Assembly (NCBI RefSeq): GCF_014651695.1
Contig: NZ_BMXJ01000004.1
Location: 351,611 to 415,610, forward strand
Direction: 5' to 3'
Origin: Nocardiopsis terrae
Lineage (GTDB): Bacteria; Actinomycetota; Actinomycetes; Streptosporangiales; Streptosporangiaceae
Length of the DNA: 64,000 nucleotides
Under the pieces are notes generated by a model. That model saw only the letters and a program-made list of their open reading frames with translations, made no database searches and was not told the origin of the DNA. This document shows, one piece after another, positions 16,545-25,982 of the stretch (position 1 is the first letter of the stretch; each line of letters begins with the position of its first letter). The translations under genes were made by a program, and so were the position numbers.

Positions 16545-16744
16545 GCCACCTGCCTCAGTGCACCTCGACCACTGACCCCTGTCTGAGCTCGTACCCGCCC
16601 ACATGGACACCGAACGTCATCAAGGGTGAAGTTAGGTGTATGTGACCCCTAAGAGGGATTTACCTAGCCCGGATACGAATGACCCTTTTCTGACTCGGAG
16701 GTCCCTGTCGGCATTCGGGCCCGGTTCCGGGTAGCGTCTTCACC

Positions 16745-17191
16745 ATGGCTGACGCAGCGGACCAGGCCCCGGAGAACAACGGCGGGGCACCGAAGGAACT
16801 CCCCCGGACCGAGCAGGAGTGGCGCGAGCGCCTCAACGAGCAGGAGTACGCGGTGCTCCGCCAGGCGGGTACCGAACGCCCCTGGTCCGGAGCCTACGTC
16901 GACACCAGGGCCACGGGCGTCTACCGTTGCCGGGGATGTGGAACCGAACTGTTCCGTTCGGACGAGAAGTTCGACTCCCACTGCGGGTGGCCGAGCTTCT
17001 TCGACCCGGCCGAGTCCGACGCGGTCACCCTGCACGAGGACGCCTCGATGGGGATGGTGCGCACCGAGGTGCGGTGCGCCACCTGCCGGTCCCACCTGGG
17101 CCACGTCTTCTACGGAGAGGGGTACGACACCCCCACCGACGCCCGGTACTGCATCAACTCCGTCGCCCTGACCCTGGAGCCCGCGGAGTAG
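16745..17191 (+). CDS. msrB: Peptide-methionine (R)-S-oxide reductase MsrB
   Basis: A 148-residue repair enzyme reducing the R-epimer of methionine sulfoxide in proteins with thioredoxin. Two zinc CxxC pairs are present, C62/C65 (CRGCG) and C111/C114 (CATC). The catalytic cysteine is C136 in RYCINSVAL; the family motif [10 protein letters not shown] starts at H79. The possible recycling cysteine C80 is in the same motif. ATG 16745 has a spaced upstream region and no strong ribosome site. It is monocistronic, divergent from the small membrane protein. Confidence 0.95.
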   Translation: MADAADQAPENNGGAPKELPRTEQEWRERLNEQEYAVLRQAGTERPWSGAYVDTRATGVYRCRGCGTELFRSDEKFDSHCGWPSFFDPAESDAVTLHEDASMGMVRTEVRCATCRSHLGHVFYGEGYDTPTDARYCINSVALTLEPAE

Positions 17192-17444
17192 GTCGCATAC
17201 CATCCTGGTGCCGGACCCCGCCTCGCCGAGGTCGGGTCCGCCACCGGACCACCCTGCTTCCCGCCCCCGCGGGATCAGGGATAATCTCACCAGCGCACCG
17301 AAGTCCGGCCCCGGCCGAGCGGAGGGCGCGCGGCGGGGCACCCCACCCGGTGACCGCGCACCCCCGGCCCCCGGCAGGGGCCGGGCCCCTCACAGCGGTA
17401 ACCGATGTGCGGGCGACCAGACCGACCCGCGACGAAAGCGCTCG

Positions 17445-18113
17445 ATGACCGACGACTCACCCATCTCCTCCGCCTCCCCGCGTCCCGCGGCCAGGCCGCG
17501 GTTCGGCATGGCCCAGGGATCGGCCCCGTGGCTGCTCCCCGCCCTCGGCGCCGCCGGGGCCGCGACCCTCCTCGCCCGGCGCTCCCGGGCCGGGGCCGCG
17601 GCCGCAGCGCCCGTGATCGCCCTCGCCGCGGGGATGGCCTGGTTCTTCCGGGACCCCGAGCGGGGCCCGGCCACGGGACGGGTGCTGTCCGCGGCCGACG
17701 GCGTCGTGCAGAGCCTCGACCCCCAGCCCGACGGGCGCATCCGGGTCGCGGTGTTCATGAACCCCCTCAACGTGCACGTCAACCGTGCCCCCATCGCCGG
17801 TATCGTGACCGGCGTCGAACATCGTCCAGGGGGTTTCAAACCCGCCTTCGACAAGGACAGCGAGCGTAATGAGCGCGTCATCTGGACCCTTGAAACCGAG
17901 ATCGGTGAGATCACGGTCGTTCAAATCGCCGGCGCGATGGTCAGGCGTATCGTCCCGTATCTCGCTGCGGGGCAGAAGGTCGAGCAAGGCGAGAGGATCG
18001 GGCTCATCCGGTTCGGGTCACGGGTCGACGTCCACCTTCCGGCCGGGGTCGCCCCGGCGGTGGAGATCGGCCAGAGGGTCCGCGCCGGAGAAACCCGTCT
18101 TGACGCCGGCTGA
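17445..18113 (+). CDS. psd: Phosphatidylserine decarboxylase proenzyme
   Basis: A 222-residue short-form (archaeal/actinobacterial type) decarboxylase that converts phosphatidylserine to phosphatidylethanolamine at the membrane. Self-cleavage is expected between G191 and S192 in RFGSRVDVHLP, giving the pyruvoyl group. One or two hydrophobic helices (about 28-68) precede WFFRDPERGP, and MNPLNVHVNRAP is the conserved centre. ATG 17445 has only a weak ribosome site. The downstream synthase gene overlaps its last codons, so the two are coupled and encode consecutive steps. Confidence 0.93.
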   Translation: MTDDSPISSASPRPAARPRFGMAQGSAPWLLPALGAAGAATLLARRSRAGAAAAAPVIALAAGMAWFFRDPERGPATGRVLSAADGVVQSLDPQPDGRIRVAVFMNPLNVHVNRAPIAGIVTGVEHRPGGFKPAFDKDSERNERVIWTLETEIGEITVVQIAGAMVRRIVPYLAAGQKVEQGERIGLIRFGSRVDVHLPAGVAPAVEIGQRVRAGETRLDAG

Positions 18114-18903
18114 GGCCGTCTCCGCCGCTGGCCGGGCCGCCTCCTCCGCCCCCGAGGAGGCGCCCAGGCTGCGTCTGGGCGTGGCCGACTACATGACCCT
18201 GGGCAACGCCCTGTGCGGTTTCCTCGCGGTCTGGGCACTGGCCACGGCCCAGAGCGCGCACCTGGCCTCCGGAGTCGCCGGCCCGCTGCCCAAGACCGCG
18301 ATGGCCACGGCCGTGGGCCTGATGATGGTCGCGGCCGCCCTCGACGTGCTCGACGGCCGGGTCGCCCGCAGGCTGGGCGGCAGCGGCATGGGGGCCGAAC
18401 TGGACAACCTCGCCGACGTGATCAGCTTCGGGGTCGCCCCGGCGTTCTTCTTCGTCGTGTGGGGCACCATCGCGGGCGGCGCCGGCGTACTGCCGGTGGT
18501 CGCCGGCGGTGCCGTGCTGCTCGCGGTGATCGTCCGGCTGGCCCGGTTCTCCTGCCAGGCCCCGGGCTCGGACTACTTCACCGGCCTGCCATGCCCCTCC
18601 GGGGCGATCGCGGTGGTGACCATCGTGCTCCTGGACCCGCCGGTCCTGGTGGGTGTGGCCGCCGTGCTGTTGGTGGCCTGGCTGATGGTCAGCCGGATGG
18701 AGTACCCCAAGCCCCGGGGACGCAAGGCCTACCTGGTGCTGGGCCTGCTCGCCACCGGTGTGGCGCTCATGGCCGCGTGGGGCCTCGGGCTTCCCGCGGG
18801 CGACGTGCTCATCTACCTGATGAGCGCCGTGGTGCTGCTGTGCGTGGTGACGATCCCGTTCTACGTGCTCGCCACCCGCAGGGAGACCGCGCGCCCCGAG
18901 TAG
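18100..18903 (+). CDS. pssA: CDP-diacylglycerol--serine O-phosphatidyltransferase
   Basis: A 267-residue polytopic membrane enzyme joining CDP-diacylglycerol and serine to make phosphatidylserine, the substrate of the preceding gene. The CDP-alcohol phosphotransferase motif is visible as DVLDGRVARRLGGSGM then GAELDNLAD, with all four aspartates. The spacer between AR and G is seven residues; I remember eight as usual. TTG 18100 is chosen: GGAG lies about nine bases upstream and the reading frame has no other start before the first helix, giving a 14-bp overlap with psd. A hairpin ends the operon. Confidence 0.9.
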   Translation: MTPAEAVSAAGRAASSAPEEAPRLRLGVADYMTLGNALCGFLAVWALATAQSAHLASGVAGPLPKTAMATAVGLMMVAAALDVLDGRVARRLGGSGMGAELDNLADVISFGVAPAFFFVVWGTIAGGAGVLPVVAGGAVLLAVIVRLARFSCQAPGSDYFTGLPCPSGAIAVVTIVLLDPPVLVGVAAVLLVAWLMVSRMEYPKPRGRKAYLVLGLLATGVALMAAWGLGLPAGDVLIYLMSAVVLLCVVTIPFYVLATRRETARPE

Positions 18904-18931
18904 ACCCGGCCCGGCGTCGGCCGCCCGTACG

Positions 18932-18966
18932 ACGGCCCCCGTGCTCCGTCGGAGCACGGGGGCCGT
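18932..18966. terminator. Bidirectional terminator between pssA and hemQ
   Basis: A perfect 16-bp stem (18932-18947 with 18951-18966) and a three-base loop lie between two convergent stops. Confidence 0.8.
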
Positions 18967-18993
18967 TCGCCGTCCGGCGGGGCGGGGCCGCGG

Positions 18994-19704
18994 TTACGGC
19001 AGAGCGTGCACCAGCTCGGCCACGCTCTTGCGCCGCCCGGTGTAGAAGGGCAGTTCCTCACGGGTGTGCAGGCGCGCCTTGGCGCCGCGCAGGTGGCGCA
19101 TCAGGTCCACGATGCGGTGCAGGTCGTCGGCCTCGAAGGCGAGCAGCCACTCGTAGTCGTTGAGACCGAACGAGGAGACCGTGTTCGCACGCACGTCCGG
19201 GTACGGGGCGGCCATCCGGCCGTGCTCGGCGAGCATGGCGCGGCGCTCCTCGTCGGGCAGCAGGTACCACTCGTAGGAGCGCACGAACGGGTACACGCAG
19301 ATGTTCTCGCGCGGCTCCTCCCCGGCCAGGAAGGCGGGGACGTGGCCGCGGTTGAACTCGGCGGGGCGGTGCAGGCCCACGACCGACCACACCGGGGTGC
19401 TGGCGCGGCCGACCCGGGTGCGCCGGAAGTCGGCGTAGATGTTCTGCACCTGCTCGGGGGTGTCGGCCACCCACCAGAACATGATGTCGGCGTCGGCGCG
19501 GAAGCCCTGGACGTCGTAGCTGCCGCGGGTGGTCACGCCCTGCTCGGCGGCCTTGTCGAACAGGCCCTGGATCTCCTGGGCCGCCGCGTCGCGGTCCACC
19601 TCCTCCAGGCTGTCGACCCTGAAGACCGACCACATGGTGTATCGGATGAGTTTGTTGAGGTCGGTGCCGTCCTGGGTGATGGCCTCGTTCTGCTGCCCCG
19701 TCAC
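18994..19704 (-). CDS. hemQ: Coproheme decarboxylase HemQ
   Basis: A 236-residue chlorite-dismutase-fold enzyme that oxidatively decarboxylates coproheme to heme b, the last step of the coproporphyrin-dependent pathway of Gram-positive bacteria. The core [20 protein letters not shown] contains the conserved tyrosine, and the following MLAEHGRMA holds the expected proximal histidine. GTG 19704 is the start: AAGGAG lies seven bases upstream and its first bases overlap the hemG stop (GTGA). The start matches the family N-terminus ([15 protein letters not shown]). It is translated together with hemG. Confidence 0.95.
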   Translation of the reverse strand: MTGQQNEAITQDGTDLNKLIRYTMWSVFRVDSLEEVDRDAAAQEIQGLFDKAAEQGVTTRGSYDVQGFRADADIMFWWVADTPEQVQNIYADFRRTRVGRASTPVWSVVGLHRPAEFNRGHVPAFLAGEEPRENICVYPFVRSYEWYLLPDEERRAMLAEHGRMAAPYPDVRANTVSSFGLNDYEWLLAFEADDLHRIVDLMRHLRGAKARLHTREELPFYTGRRKSVAELVHALP

Positions 19705-21170
19705 GGGTTGACTCCTTGCTGGTTCGGTCCGTCGGCGCTCTGGTCGCCGCGGTCGGTGTGACTGTGGTCGGTGAGGGTGTCGGCCAGACGACCGGCCTCG
19801 CGGTCGGCGTCGGCGACACAGGCGGGGATGCCCACTCCCCCGTAGGCGGCGCCGCACACCCCGAGGCCGGGGTGGCGCCGCACGCCCGAACGGATCCGCT
19901 CGACCCGGGCGGCGTGGCCGACCGCGTACTGGGGCAGTCCGTCGGTCCACCGGGTGACGCGGGTCTGGACCGGGGAGCCGGTCAGACCGGTGACCCGGGC
20001 GAGGTCGGCGAGGGCGACCCGGGCCAGCTCCTCGTCGGAGCGGCGCAGAGCCGCGTCGTCGCCGGACCGGCCGATGGAGCAGCGCAGGACGACCAGGTCC
20101 TCACCCGGGTTGACCCTATCCAGCTCACGGGCCAGCCAGGGCCACTTGTTGCTGGAGAAGGTGGCGGCCTTGATGGTCAGCCCCTCCCCCGCCGGAACCA
20201 GGAAACCGGTCCCGGTGAGGGGCTCGGGGAAGGCCGCGGCGGGCAGGGCGAAGGTCACCAGCGCCATGCTCGCGTACTCGATCCCGCCCAGCTCCCGTGC
20301 GGCGGCGGGTTCGGTGTCGGCGAGCAGGCGTGCCGCCTCGGGGGCGGGACAGGCGAGCAGGACCGCGTCGCAGGCGACCCGCTCCCCGCCGTCCAGTCGC
20401 ACGCTCCAGCCCCGGGGGGTGCGTTCCAGTGCCCCGGCCCGGGTCCCGGTGCGCAGGTCCGGCTGCCGCTCCGCCAGCGCGTCCACCACCGAGGCGACCC
20501 CACCGCGCAGGGAGGCGAAGACGGGACCGGAGCCGGCGGGTGCGGAACCCCTGCCCCGGAGGCTCGTGTGCACCGCCCCCATCAGGGAGCGGCTGCTGCG
20601 GGCCATCGGGGCGATCTGCGGAAGGGCGGAGTCGAGGGAGAGCTCGTCGGCCCGTCCGGCGTAGACACCGCCCAGGAGGGGTTCCACGAGCCGTTCCACC
20701 ACCTGGCGGCCCATGCGGGTGCCGACGTAGGCGGCCACGGGCACGTCGGAGCGCACCGGGGTGCTCGGCCAGACCAGGTCGAGTGCGGCGCGCAGGGTCC
20801 CGGCGGGGGAGAGCACACCGCTGCGGGCCAGGGCGCGCAGGTCGCCGGGGACGCCCATGAGCTGCCCCTTGGGGAGGGCGCGGACGCGGCCCCGGCTGTA
20901 GACGGCCGCGGCCCCGGGGCCGGGGTGCACCACCCGCTCGTCCAGGCCGAGTTCGGTGAAGAGGTCCAGTGCCTCGGGGCGGCGGGCGAGCACCGCCTCG
21001 GCGCCGGCGTCGACGGACACGCCAGCCACGGGTGAGGCGCGGAGCTTGCCCCCCGGGGTGTCGGCGGCCTCGACCACCGTGGTGGTGACGCCCCGGCGGT
21101 TGAAGCGGTGCGCGGCGGTGAGTCCGGAGATCCCGCCCCCGATCACGACGACATGCGGTGCTTCAGGCAT
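19701..21170 (-). CDS. hemG: Coproporphyrinogen III / protoporphyrinogen oxidase (HemY type)
   Basis: A 489-residue FAD enzyme. The dinucleotide-binding motif [12 protein letters not shown] starts at residue 11, and the C-terminal [19 protein letters not shown] closes the FAD site. In actinobacteria this type (also called HemY or CgoX) oxidises coproporphyrinogen III to coproporphyrin III using oxygen, ahead of ferrochelatase and HemQ. ATG 21170 follows GGGAGG. Its stop overlaps the hemQ start. The ferrochelatase gene is not in the window. Confidence 0.93.
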   Translation of the reverse strand: MPEAPHVVVIGGGISGLTAAHRFNRRGVTTTVVEAADTPGGKLRASPVAGVSVDAGAEAVLARRPEALDLFTELGLDERVVHPGPGAAAVYSRGRVRALPKGQLMGVPGDLRALARSGVLSPAGTLRAALDLVWPSTPVRSDVPVAAYVGTRMGRQVVERLVEPLLGGVYAGRADELSLDSALPQIAPMARSSRSLMGAVHTSLRGRGSAPAGSGPVFASLRGGVASVVDALAERQPDLRTGTRAGALERTPRGWSVRLDGGERVACDAVLLACPAPEAARLLADTEPAAARELGGIEYASMALVTFALPAAAFPEPLTGTGFLVPAGEGLTIKAATFSSNKWPWLARELDRVNPGEDLVVLRCSIGRSGDDAALRRSDEELARVALADLARVTGLTGSPVQTRVTRWTDGLPQYAVGHAARVERIRSGVRRHPGLGVCGAAYGGVGIPACVADADREAGRLADTLTDHSHTDRGDQSADGPNQQGVNP

Positions 21171-21353
21171 ACCACCAGCCTCCCAGATGCCGCGGGTCAC
21201 AGTGATCCGCCGCCCCCGGAGCGGGACGTCGGTCCGGGTATTCGGACCGTGGGGCCCGGGGCCGGGGGACAGTCGGCACTCCCCCGGGCCGGACGTTGCG
21301 GTCTCGTTACCGCCGGGGCGCAACGGTGGCGCCGCGGGACGCGTCGAAGCGGT

Positions 21354-22445
21354 ATGGACACTCCATCGCTCCCCCAGGCGGGCCGTGTCGCCGGGATGAC
21401 CGTCGCCACCGGCCTCGCTGCTCTGTTGTTCACCGCCTGCGGTGCCACCACCGAGAACATCGGTGCGGCCGACGGCGGCGGTTCCTCCGCCGAGTACGCC
21501 GCCGAGTCCGCCGACCGGGCCGCGCCCGGCGCCCAGGCCGAAGCCGATGCCGCCGAGGAGGACGCGGGTGAGGGCGGTGTCGGTTCGGACCTGGAGGTCG
21601 GGGACCGGCAGCTGGTCCACACCGCGAACATGACCGTACGGGTCGACGACGTGGCCGAGGCCGCCGAACTGGCCAAGGAGATGACCCTGGGCGCGGACGG
21701 CTACGTGGCGAACGAGAGCCTGTCCACGCCCGCCGGCGGCTCCCCCGAGGGCAATCTGGTCCTGCGCATCCCCAACGAGGACTACGAGGGTGCGCTGGAC
21801 GGACTGGCCGAGCTGGGCGACCGCTCCGAACTGGAGCGGTCGGTGGAGGACGTCACCGAGGAGGTCGCCGACGTCGAGAGCCGGATCGAGTCCTCGGAGA
21901 CCGCCCTGGAGACCCTGCGGGGCTATCTGGAGGAGGCGGAGGACGTCGACGACCTGCTGCGCGTGGAGAGCGAGATCCAGCAGCGCCAGGAGGAGCTGGA
22001 GGCGTTCCAGGCCCGGTTGGAGTCGCTGCGGAACCAGACCGCCTACTCCACCGTGCACCTGACCCTCGTCCCCCCGGCCACCTACCTGGAGGAGACCACG
22101 GAGGAGTCCGTCGGTTTCCTCGGCGGTCTGGAGCGCGGCTGGCGGGCCCTGGTCGGTCTGGGCCAGGGGGCGGCCGTGGCCGTGGGGTGGCTGCTGCCCT
22201 TCGCCGCGGTGCTCGCGGTGCTCGGTGCCGGGCCGCTGTGGCTGTGGCGCCGACGCCGCGGGGCACGGGCCGCCTCCTCTGCCGCCGCACCCGCTGACCC
22301 GGCCTCCGCCGACACCGCCCAGGACCGTACCGACACCGGGGGCGCACCGCCCCGCCGGGGGGACCCCGAGAGCACGGGGCCGGGTCCGGAGACGGACGGG
22401 AGTCCCGAAACGGGCGGGGACCCCGGGAACGACGGCGAGAGGTGA
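21354..22445 (+). CDS. DUF4349 domain lipoprotein
   Basis: A 363-residue envelope protein. The N-terminus has a hydrophobic stretch ending LLFTACGA, a probable lipobox with C27 as the lipidated cysteine. An acidic Ala-rich linker follows, then the DUF4349 domain from about residue 80 (RQLVHTANMTVRVDDVAEAA and LRIPNEDYEGALDGLAELGD). It contains a long coiled coil (VESRIESSETALETLRGYLE to about residue 225). A transmembrane helix near residues 275-297 and a cytoplasmic Pro/Gly tail end the protein. Function is unknown. It lies convergent with hemE and divergent from hemG. Confidence 0.85.
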   Translation: MDTPSLPQAGRVAGMTVATGLAALLFTACGATTENIGAADGGGSSAEYAAESADRAAPGAQAEADAAEEDAGEGGVGSDLEVGDRQLVHTANMTVRVDDVAEAAELAKEMTLGADGYVANESLSTPAGGSPEGNLVLRIPNEDYEGALDGLAELGDRSELERSVEDVTEEVADVESRIESSETALETLRGYLEEAEDVDDLLRVESEIQQRQEELEAFQARLESLRNQTAYSTVHLTLVPPATYLEETTEESVGFLGGLERGWRALVGLGQGAAVAVGWLLPFAAVLAVLGAGPLWLWRRRRGARAASSAAAPADPASADTAQDRTDTGGAPPRRGDPESTGPGPETDGSPETGGDPGNDGER

Positions 22446-22452
22446 CCCGACG

Positions 22453-22493
22453 CGTCGGCGCCCGGCTCCCCGAACGGGAGCCGGGCGCCGACG
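22453..22493. terminator. Bidirectional terminator between DUF4349 gene and hemE
   Basis: An 18-bp perfect stem (22453-22470 with 22476-22493) and a five-base loop sit in the 66-bp gap between convergent stops. Confidence 0.85.
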
Positions 22494-22511
22494 GGTGTCC
22501 GCGGGACCGCC

Positions 22512-23543
22512 CTAGCCTGCGGTCTCCTCGTGGACGAAGGCGGTGAGCCGTTCGAGCATGGTCGGGTCGGTGCTGGGCAGCACACCGTGGCCGAGGTTGA
22601 AGATGTGGCCGTCGGCGGCCCGTCCCCGCGCGAGGATGTCGCGCGTACGGTCGGCGACGACCTCCCAGGGAGCGAACAGGGTCGCGGGGTCCAGGTTTCC
22701 CTGGAGCGCGGTGCCCGGCTGGACCCGCTGCACGGCCTTGTCCAGGGGGACGCGCCAGTCCACGCCCACCACGTCGGCCCCGGCCTCGCTGAGCAGGCTC
22801 AGGAGCTCGCCGGTGCCCACACCGAAGTGGATACGGGGCACCTCGTAGTCGGCCAGCTGACCGAAGATCCACGAGGTGTAGGGCAGCACCGAGGCGCGGT
22901 AGTCCTCGGCGCTCAGCGCGCCGACCCAGGAGTCGAAGAGCTGGACCGCGCTGGCCCCGGCCTCGATCTGGGTGCGCAGGAAGCCCAGCGTGATGTTGGC
23001 CAGGCGGCGCATGAGCTCGTCCCACAGCTCGGGCTCGCCGTACATCAGGGCCTTGGTGTGCTCATGGTTCTTCGACGGCCCGCCCTCGATGAGGTACGAG
23101 GCCAACGTGAACGGAGCGCCCGCGAAACCGATGAGCGGCTTGTCGCCGAGCTCTCCCACGAGCTGGCCGACCGCCTCGGTGACATAGGGGACGTCGCCGG
23201 GTTCGAGGTCGCGCAGGCGTTTGATCCCGCCGGCGTCCCGGATCGGCTCGTCGACCACGGGGCCCACACCCGGCTTGATGTCCAGGTCGATCCCGATGGC
23301 CTTGAGCGGCACGACGATGTCGCTGAAGAAGATCGCGGCGTCGGTGTCGTACCGGCGGACCGGCTGCATCGTGATCTCGGCGATCATGTCGGGTCGCGCA
23401 CACGCCTCAAGCATCGGCACGTCGGCGCGAACCCTTCGGTACTCGGGCAGTGAGCGCCCGGCCTGGCGCATGAACCACACCGGGGTGTGGGACACCGGAA
23501 GGCGCCGGCAGGCGCGGAGGAATGGAGATTCTTGAAGCGTCAC
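22512..23543 (-). CDS. hemE: Uroporphyrinogen decarboxylase
   Basis: A 343-residue cytoplasmic enzyme that removes four carboxyl groups from uroporphyrinogen III to give coproporphyrinogen III, the substrate of HemG. The N-terminal signature [15 protein letters not shown] and [20 protein letters not shown] are intact; [11 protein letters not shown] and LQGNLDPA are the conserved C-terminal stretches. GTG 23543 gives the family start ([11 protein letters not shown]); its ribosome site is weak. The gene lies two genes from hemG but is expressed from its own promoter region, divergent from the DUF3000 gene. Confidence 0.95.
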   Translation of the reverse strand: MTLQESPFLRACRRLPVSHTPVWFMRQAGRSLPEYRRVRADVPMLEACARPDMIAEITMQPVRRYDTDAAIFFSDIVVPLKAIGIDLDIKPGVGPVVDEPIRDAGGIKRLRDLEPGDVPYVTEAVGQLVGELGDKPLIGFAGAPFTLASYLIEGGPSKNHEHTKALMYGEPELWDELMRRLANITLGFLRTQIEAGASAVQLFDSWVGALSAEDYRASVLPYTSWIFGQLADYEVPRIHFGVGTGELLSLLSEAGADVVGVDWRVPLDKAVQRVQPGTALQGNLDPATLFAPWEVVADRTRDILARGRAADGHIFNLGHGVLPSTDPTMLERLTAFVHEETAG

Positions 23544-23656
23544 CCTTGAATCGTGCCATGCCCGGTCCGGTGGTCCCACTCGGATCACCCGAGAGGGTTC
23601 CCACGGCGGGCACGGACGGGACCGAACCGCGTCTGCCACAGGCCGTGCGGTCCCAA

Positions 23657-23796
23657 GATCATCACAAAACACCGACACGCCGGAGGAACTGCGGCCGCCC
23701 GCCGGTGACTCGTGCCACGGTCGAATCCGTGCCCACCATCACACCATCGGCGGGACCGTCCCGGCGACCCCCGCCAGGACGTGATCACCACAAAAC
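23657..23796. repeat. Direct repeat pair in the hemE/DUF3000 divergent promoter region
   Basis: GATCATCACAAAAC at 23657-23670 and GATCACCACAAAAC at 23783-23796 differ at one of 14 positions and start 126 bp apart, close to twelve helical turns. They may be two binding sites of one regulator. The rest of the 272-bp region shows no gene. Confidence 0.4.
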
Positions 23797-23815
23797 GAAG
23801 GCTGACGTTTCCACC

Positions 23816-24391
23816 ATGCCCGATGTCGGTAGCGCCGAGAACGCACAAGAGACGTTCCGGCGGGCGGTCGAGGCCCTGCACTCTCCCCTCATCCGGCCCG
23901 AGATCACCGTCCGGGAGATCCCCTCACCCCAACGGCTGGCTCCCCACTCCGCCGCCGTGTCCGCCGAAGTGTCGGTCCACGGCGAGGAGATCGCCTGGGG
24001 CCGGCTGATCGTCCTGTACGACCCCGAGGGCACCCGCGACTGGCCCGGCCCCTTCCGGGTGGTCTGCCAGGCCAACTCCGAACTGGAGTCGGAGATCGCG
24101 ACCGACCCCCTGCTCGGCCCGGTCGCCTGGAGCTGGCTCACCGACGCCCTGGGGGCCCACGGCGCCGCCCACCACGCGCTGAGCGGAACGGTCACCCGGG
24201 CCACCACCGAGGGGTTCGGCGCCAAGGCCCACGAGGGCGCCACCACCGAACTCGAGATGCGTGCCTCGTGGACGCCCGAGTCGGAGGACCTGTCCGGGCA
24301 CATGAGTGCCTGGCTGGCGCTGCTGGCCTCGGCGTCGGGGCTCCCGCCCCTGGACGTCACCGACATCGCACGCCAGCGGTCCCGTCCCTGA
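23816..24391 (+). CDS. DUF3000 family protein
   Basis: A 191-residue cytoplasmic protein of the actinobacterial DUF3000 family, function unknown. Recognisable stretches are FRRAVEALHSPLIRPEITVR near the N-terminus and WGRLIVLYDPEGTRDWPGPF in the middle; the C-terminus (HMSAWLALLASASGLPPLDV) is also typical. It lacks signal peptide and membrane segments. ATG 23816 has no strong ribosome site. I recall it lying beside hemE and an RNase D gene in Streptomyces, as here; the reason for this linkage is unknown. Confidence 0.85.
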   Translation: MPDVGSAENAQETFRRAVEALHSPLIRPEITVREIPSPQRLAPHSAAVSAEVSVHGEEIAWGRLIVLYDPEGTRDWPGPFRVVCQANSELESEIATDPLLGPVAWSWLTDALGAHGAAHHALSGTVTRATTEGFGAKAHEGATTELEMRASWTPESEDLSGHMSAWLALLASASGLPPLDVTDIARQRSRP

Positions 24392-24506
24392 GGCGTCCGG
24401 GGCACCGGCTCACGGGCCGCTCCGGAACCTCGCCGGGCAGCGTCGGCGGGCGGTTCCGGAACGGCCCGTATCTGCGTCCGGTGGCGACAGCGCATACCGT
24501 AGTGGT

Positions 24507-25769
24507 GTGGCGAACGCGTTGAACTCCAAGACAGAACCCCGCGAACCAGACAACGAAGACGCGGAGAGGGCGCCCCTACTTCGGGAACCACGCGAGGGCC
24601 TGCCTGCGGTCACCGCCGACGCCGACGCCCTGGCCGGCGTCATCGCGGCCCTGGGTGCCGGCTCCGGCCCCGTGGCCGTGGACGCGGAGCGCGCCTCGGG
24701 TTACCGGTACGGGCAGCGCGCGTACCTGGTGCAGGTGCGCCGGGAGGGTTCCGGTTCGGCCCTGATCGATCCGATCGCCTGCCCCGACCTGAGTGAGCTG
24801 AACGCGGCGGTCGGGGACGCCGAGGTGGTACTGCACGCCGCGCACCAGGACCTCCCGTGCCTGTCGGAGATCAATCTCCGGCCGACCCTGCTGTTCGACA
24901 CCGAACTGGCCGGACGGCTGCTGGGTTACCAGCGGGTCGGGCTCGGGTTCATGGTGGAGCGGCTGCTGGACGTGCGCCTGGCCAAGGAGCACTCGGCGGT
25001 GGACTGGTCACAGCGCCCCCTGCCCGAGGACTGGCTGAGGTACGCGGCGCTGGACGTGGAGATCCTCATCGAGCTCCGCAACGCCCTGGAGGCGGAGCTG
25101 GCCGAGACCGGGAAGCTGGAATGGGCGCGGGAGGAGTTCGCGTCCGTGCTGGCCGCCCCGCCCAAGGAGCCGCGGCCCGACCCCTGGCGGCGCACCTCCG
25201 GCATCCACAAGGTCCGCAACCAGCGCGCCCTGGCCGCCGTGCGGGAGCTCTGGTACGAGCGCGACCGCATCGCCCAGGAGCGGGACATCTCCCCCGGCCG
25301 GGTGCTGCCGGACGCGGCGATCGTGGAGGCGGCCACGGCGATGCCGCGCACCACGGCCGACCTCACCAGGATCCGGCAGTTCGGGATCAAGCTGGCCCGC
25401 CGCTACGTGCAGACGTGGATCAGGGCGGTCGACCGCGCCCGTGAGATGGACCAGGCCGAACTGCCCCGGCCCAACGCACCCGGCGACGGCCCGCCCCCGG
25501 TGAACCGCTGGGCCGACCGCGCTCCCGAGGCGGCGTGCCGCCTGGAGGCCGCGCGGGCGACCGTGACGGGGATCGCCGAGGACGTCGTGATGCCGACCGA
25601 GAACCTGCTGCTGCCGGACACCGTCAGGAGGTTGGCGTGGGCGCCTCCGGAGACCGTGGACCCGGGCTCCGTGGGTGAGTTCCTGCGCACGCGCGGCGCC
25701 CGGAACTGGCAGATCGGGCTGACCGCGGAACCGCTGGCGACAGCCCTTCGGGAGGCGACAAAAGCGTGA
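24507..25769 (+). CDS. Ribonuclease D (HRDC-domain 3'-5' exonuclease)
   Basis: A 420-residue DEDD-family exonuclease expected to trim tRNA and other RNA 3' ends. Exo I starts at VAVDAERASGYRYGQRAYLV, Exo II is HAAHQDLPCL and Exo III includes YAALDVEILIEL, providing the acidic metal ligands. The HRDC domain spans about residues 215-300 (RNQRALAAVRELWYERDRIA). GTG 24507 has no ribosome site but lies just after CATACCGT, so a leaderless message is likely. It starts 116 bp after the DUF3000 gene. Confidence 0.9.
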   Translation: MANALNSKTEPREPDNEDAERAPLLREPREGLPAVTADADALAGVIAALGAGSGPVAVDAERASGYRYGQRAYLVQVRREGSGSALIDPIACPDLSELNAAVGDAEVVLHAAHQDLPCLSEINLRPTLLFDTELAGRLLGYQRVGLGFMVERLLDVRLAKEHSAVDWSQRPLPEDWLRYAALDVEILIELRNALEAELAETGKLEWAREEFASVLAAPPKEPRPDPWRRTSGIHKVRNQRALAAVRELWYERDRIAQERDISPGRVLPDAAIVEAATAMPRTTADLTRIRQFGIKLARRYVQTWIRAVDRAREMDQAELPRPNAPGDGPPPVNRWADRAPEAACRLEAARATVTGIAEDVVMPTENLLLPDTVRRLAWAPPETVDPGSVGEFLRTRGARNWQIGLTAEPLATALREATKA

Positions 25770-25982
25770 TCATTACCCCCTTCCGTCACTTTGAACCAAA
25801 ACGTGATTGAAGTCACCACCCCTCAAGGGCGGTTCACGCCTGTTCCGTAGCCCGTTGTCCGATTAAGTTATAGAAACGTGCCCTGAGACCTCAGGGGCGT
25901 TCAGCTTCTTGTACGGGTGTGTACCGGACCGTGGGCCCAAAAGGCCCCGGTCTGCGTGATCAGGGAAATGTGGTGAGTCTGC

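Noticed and set aside
25881..25896. CCCTGAG/CTCAGGG hairpin after RNase D as a terminator
   Set aside because: Seven-pair stem with a two-base loop more than 110 bp past the stop; too weak to call.
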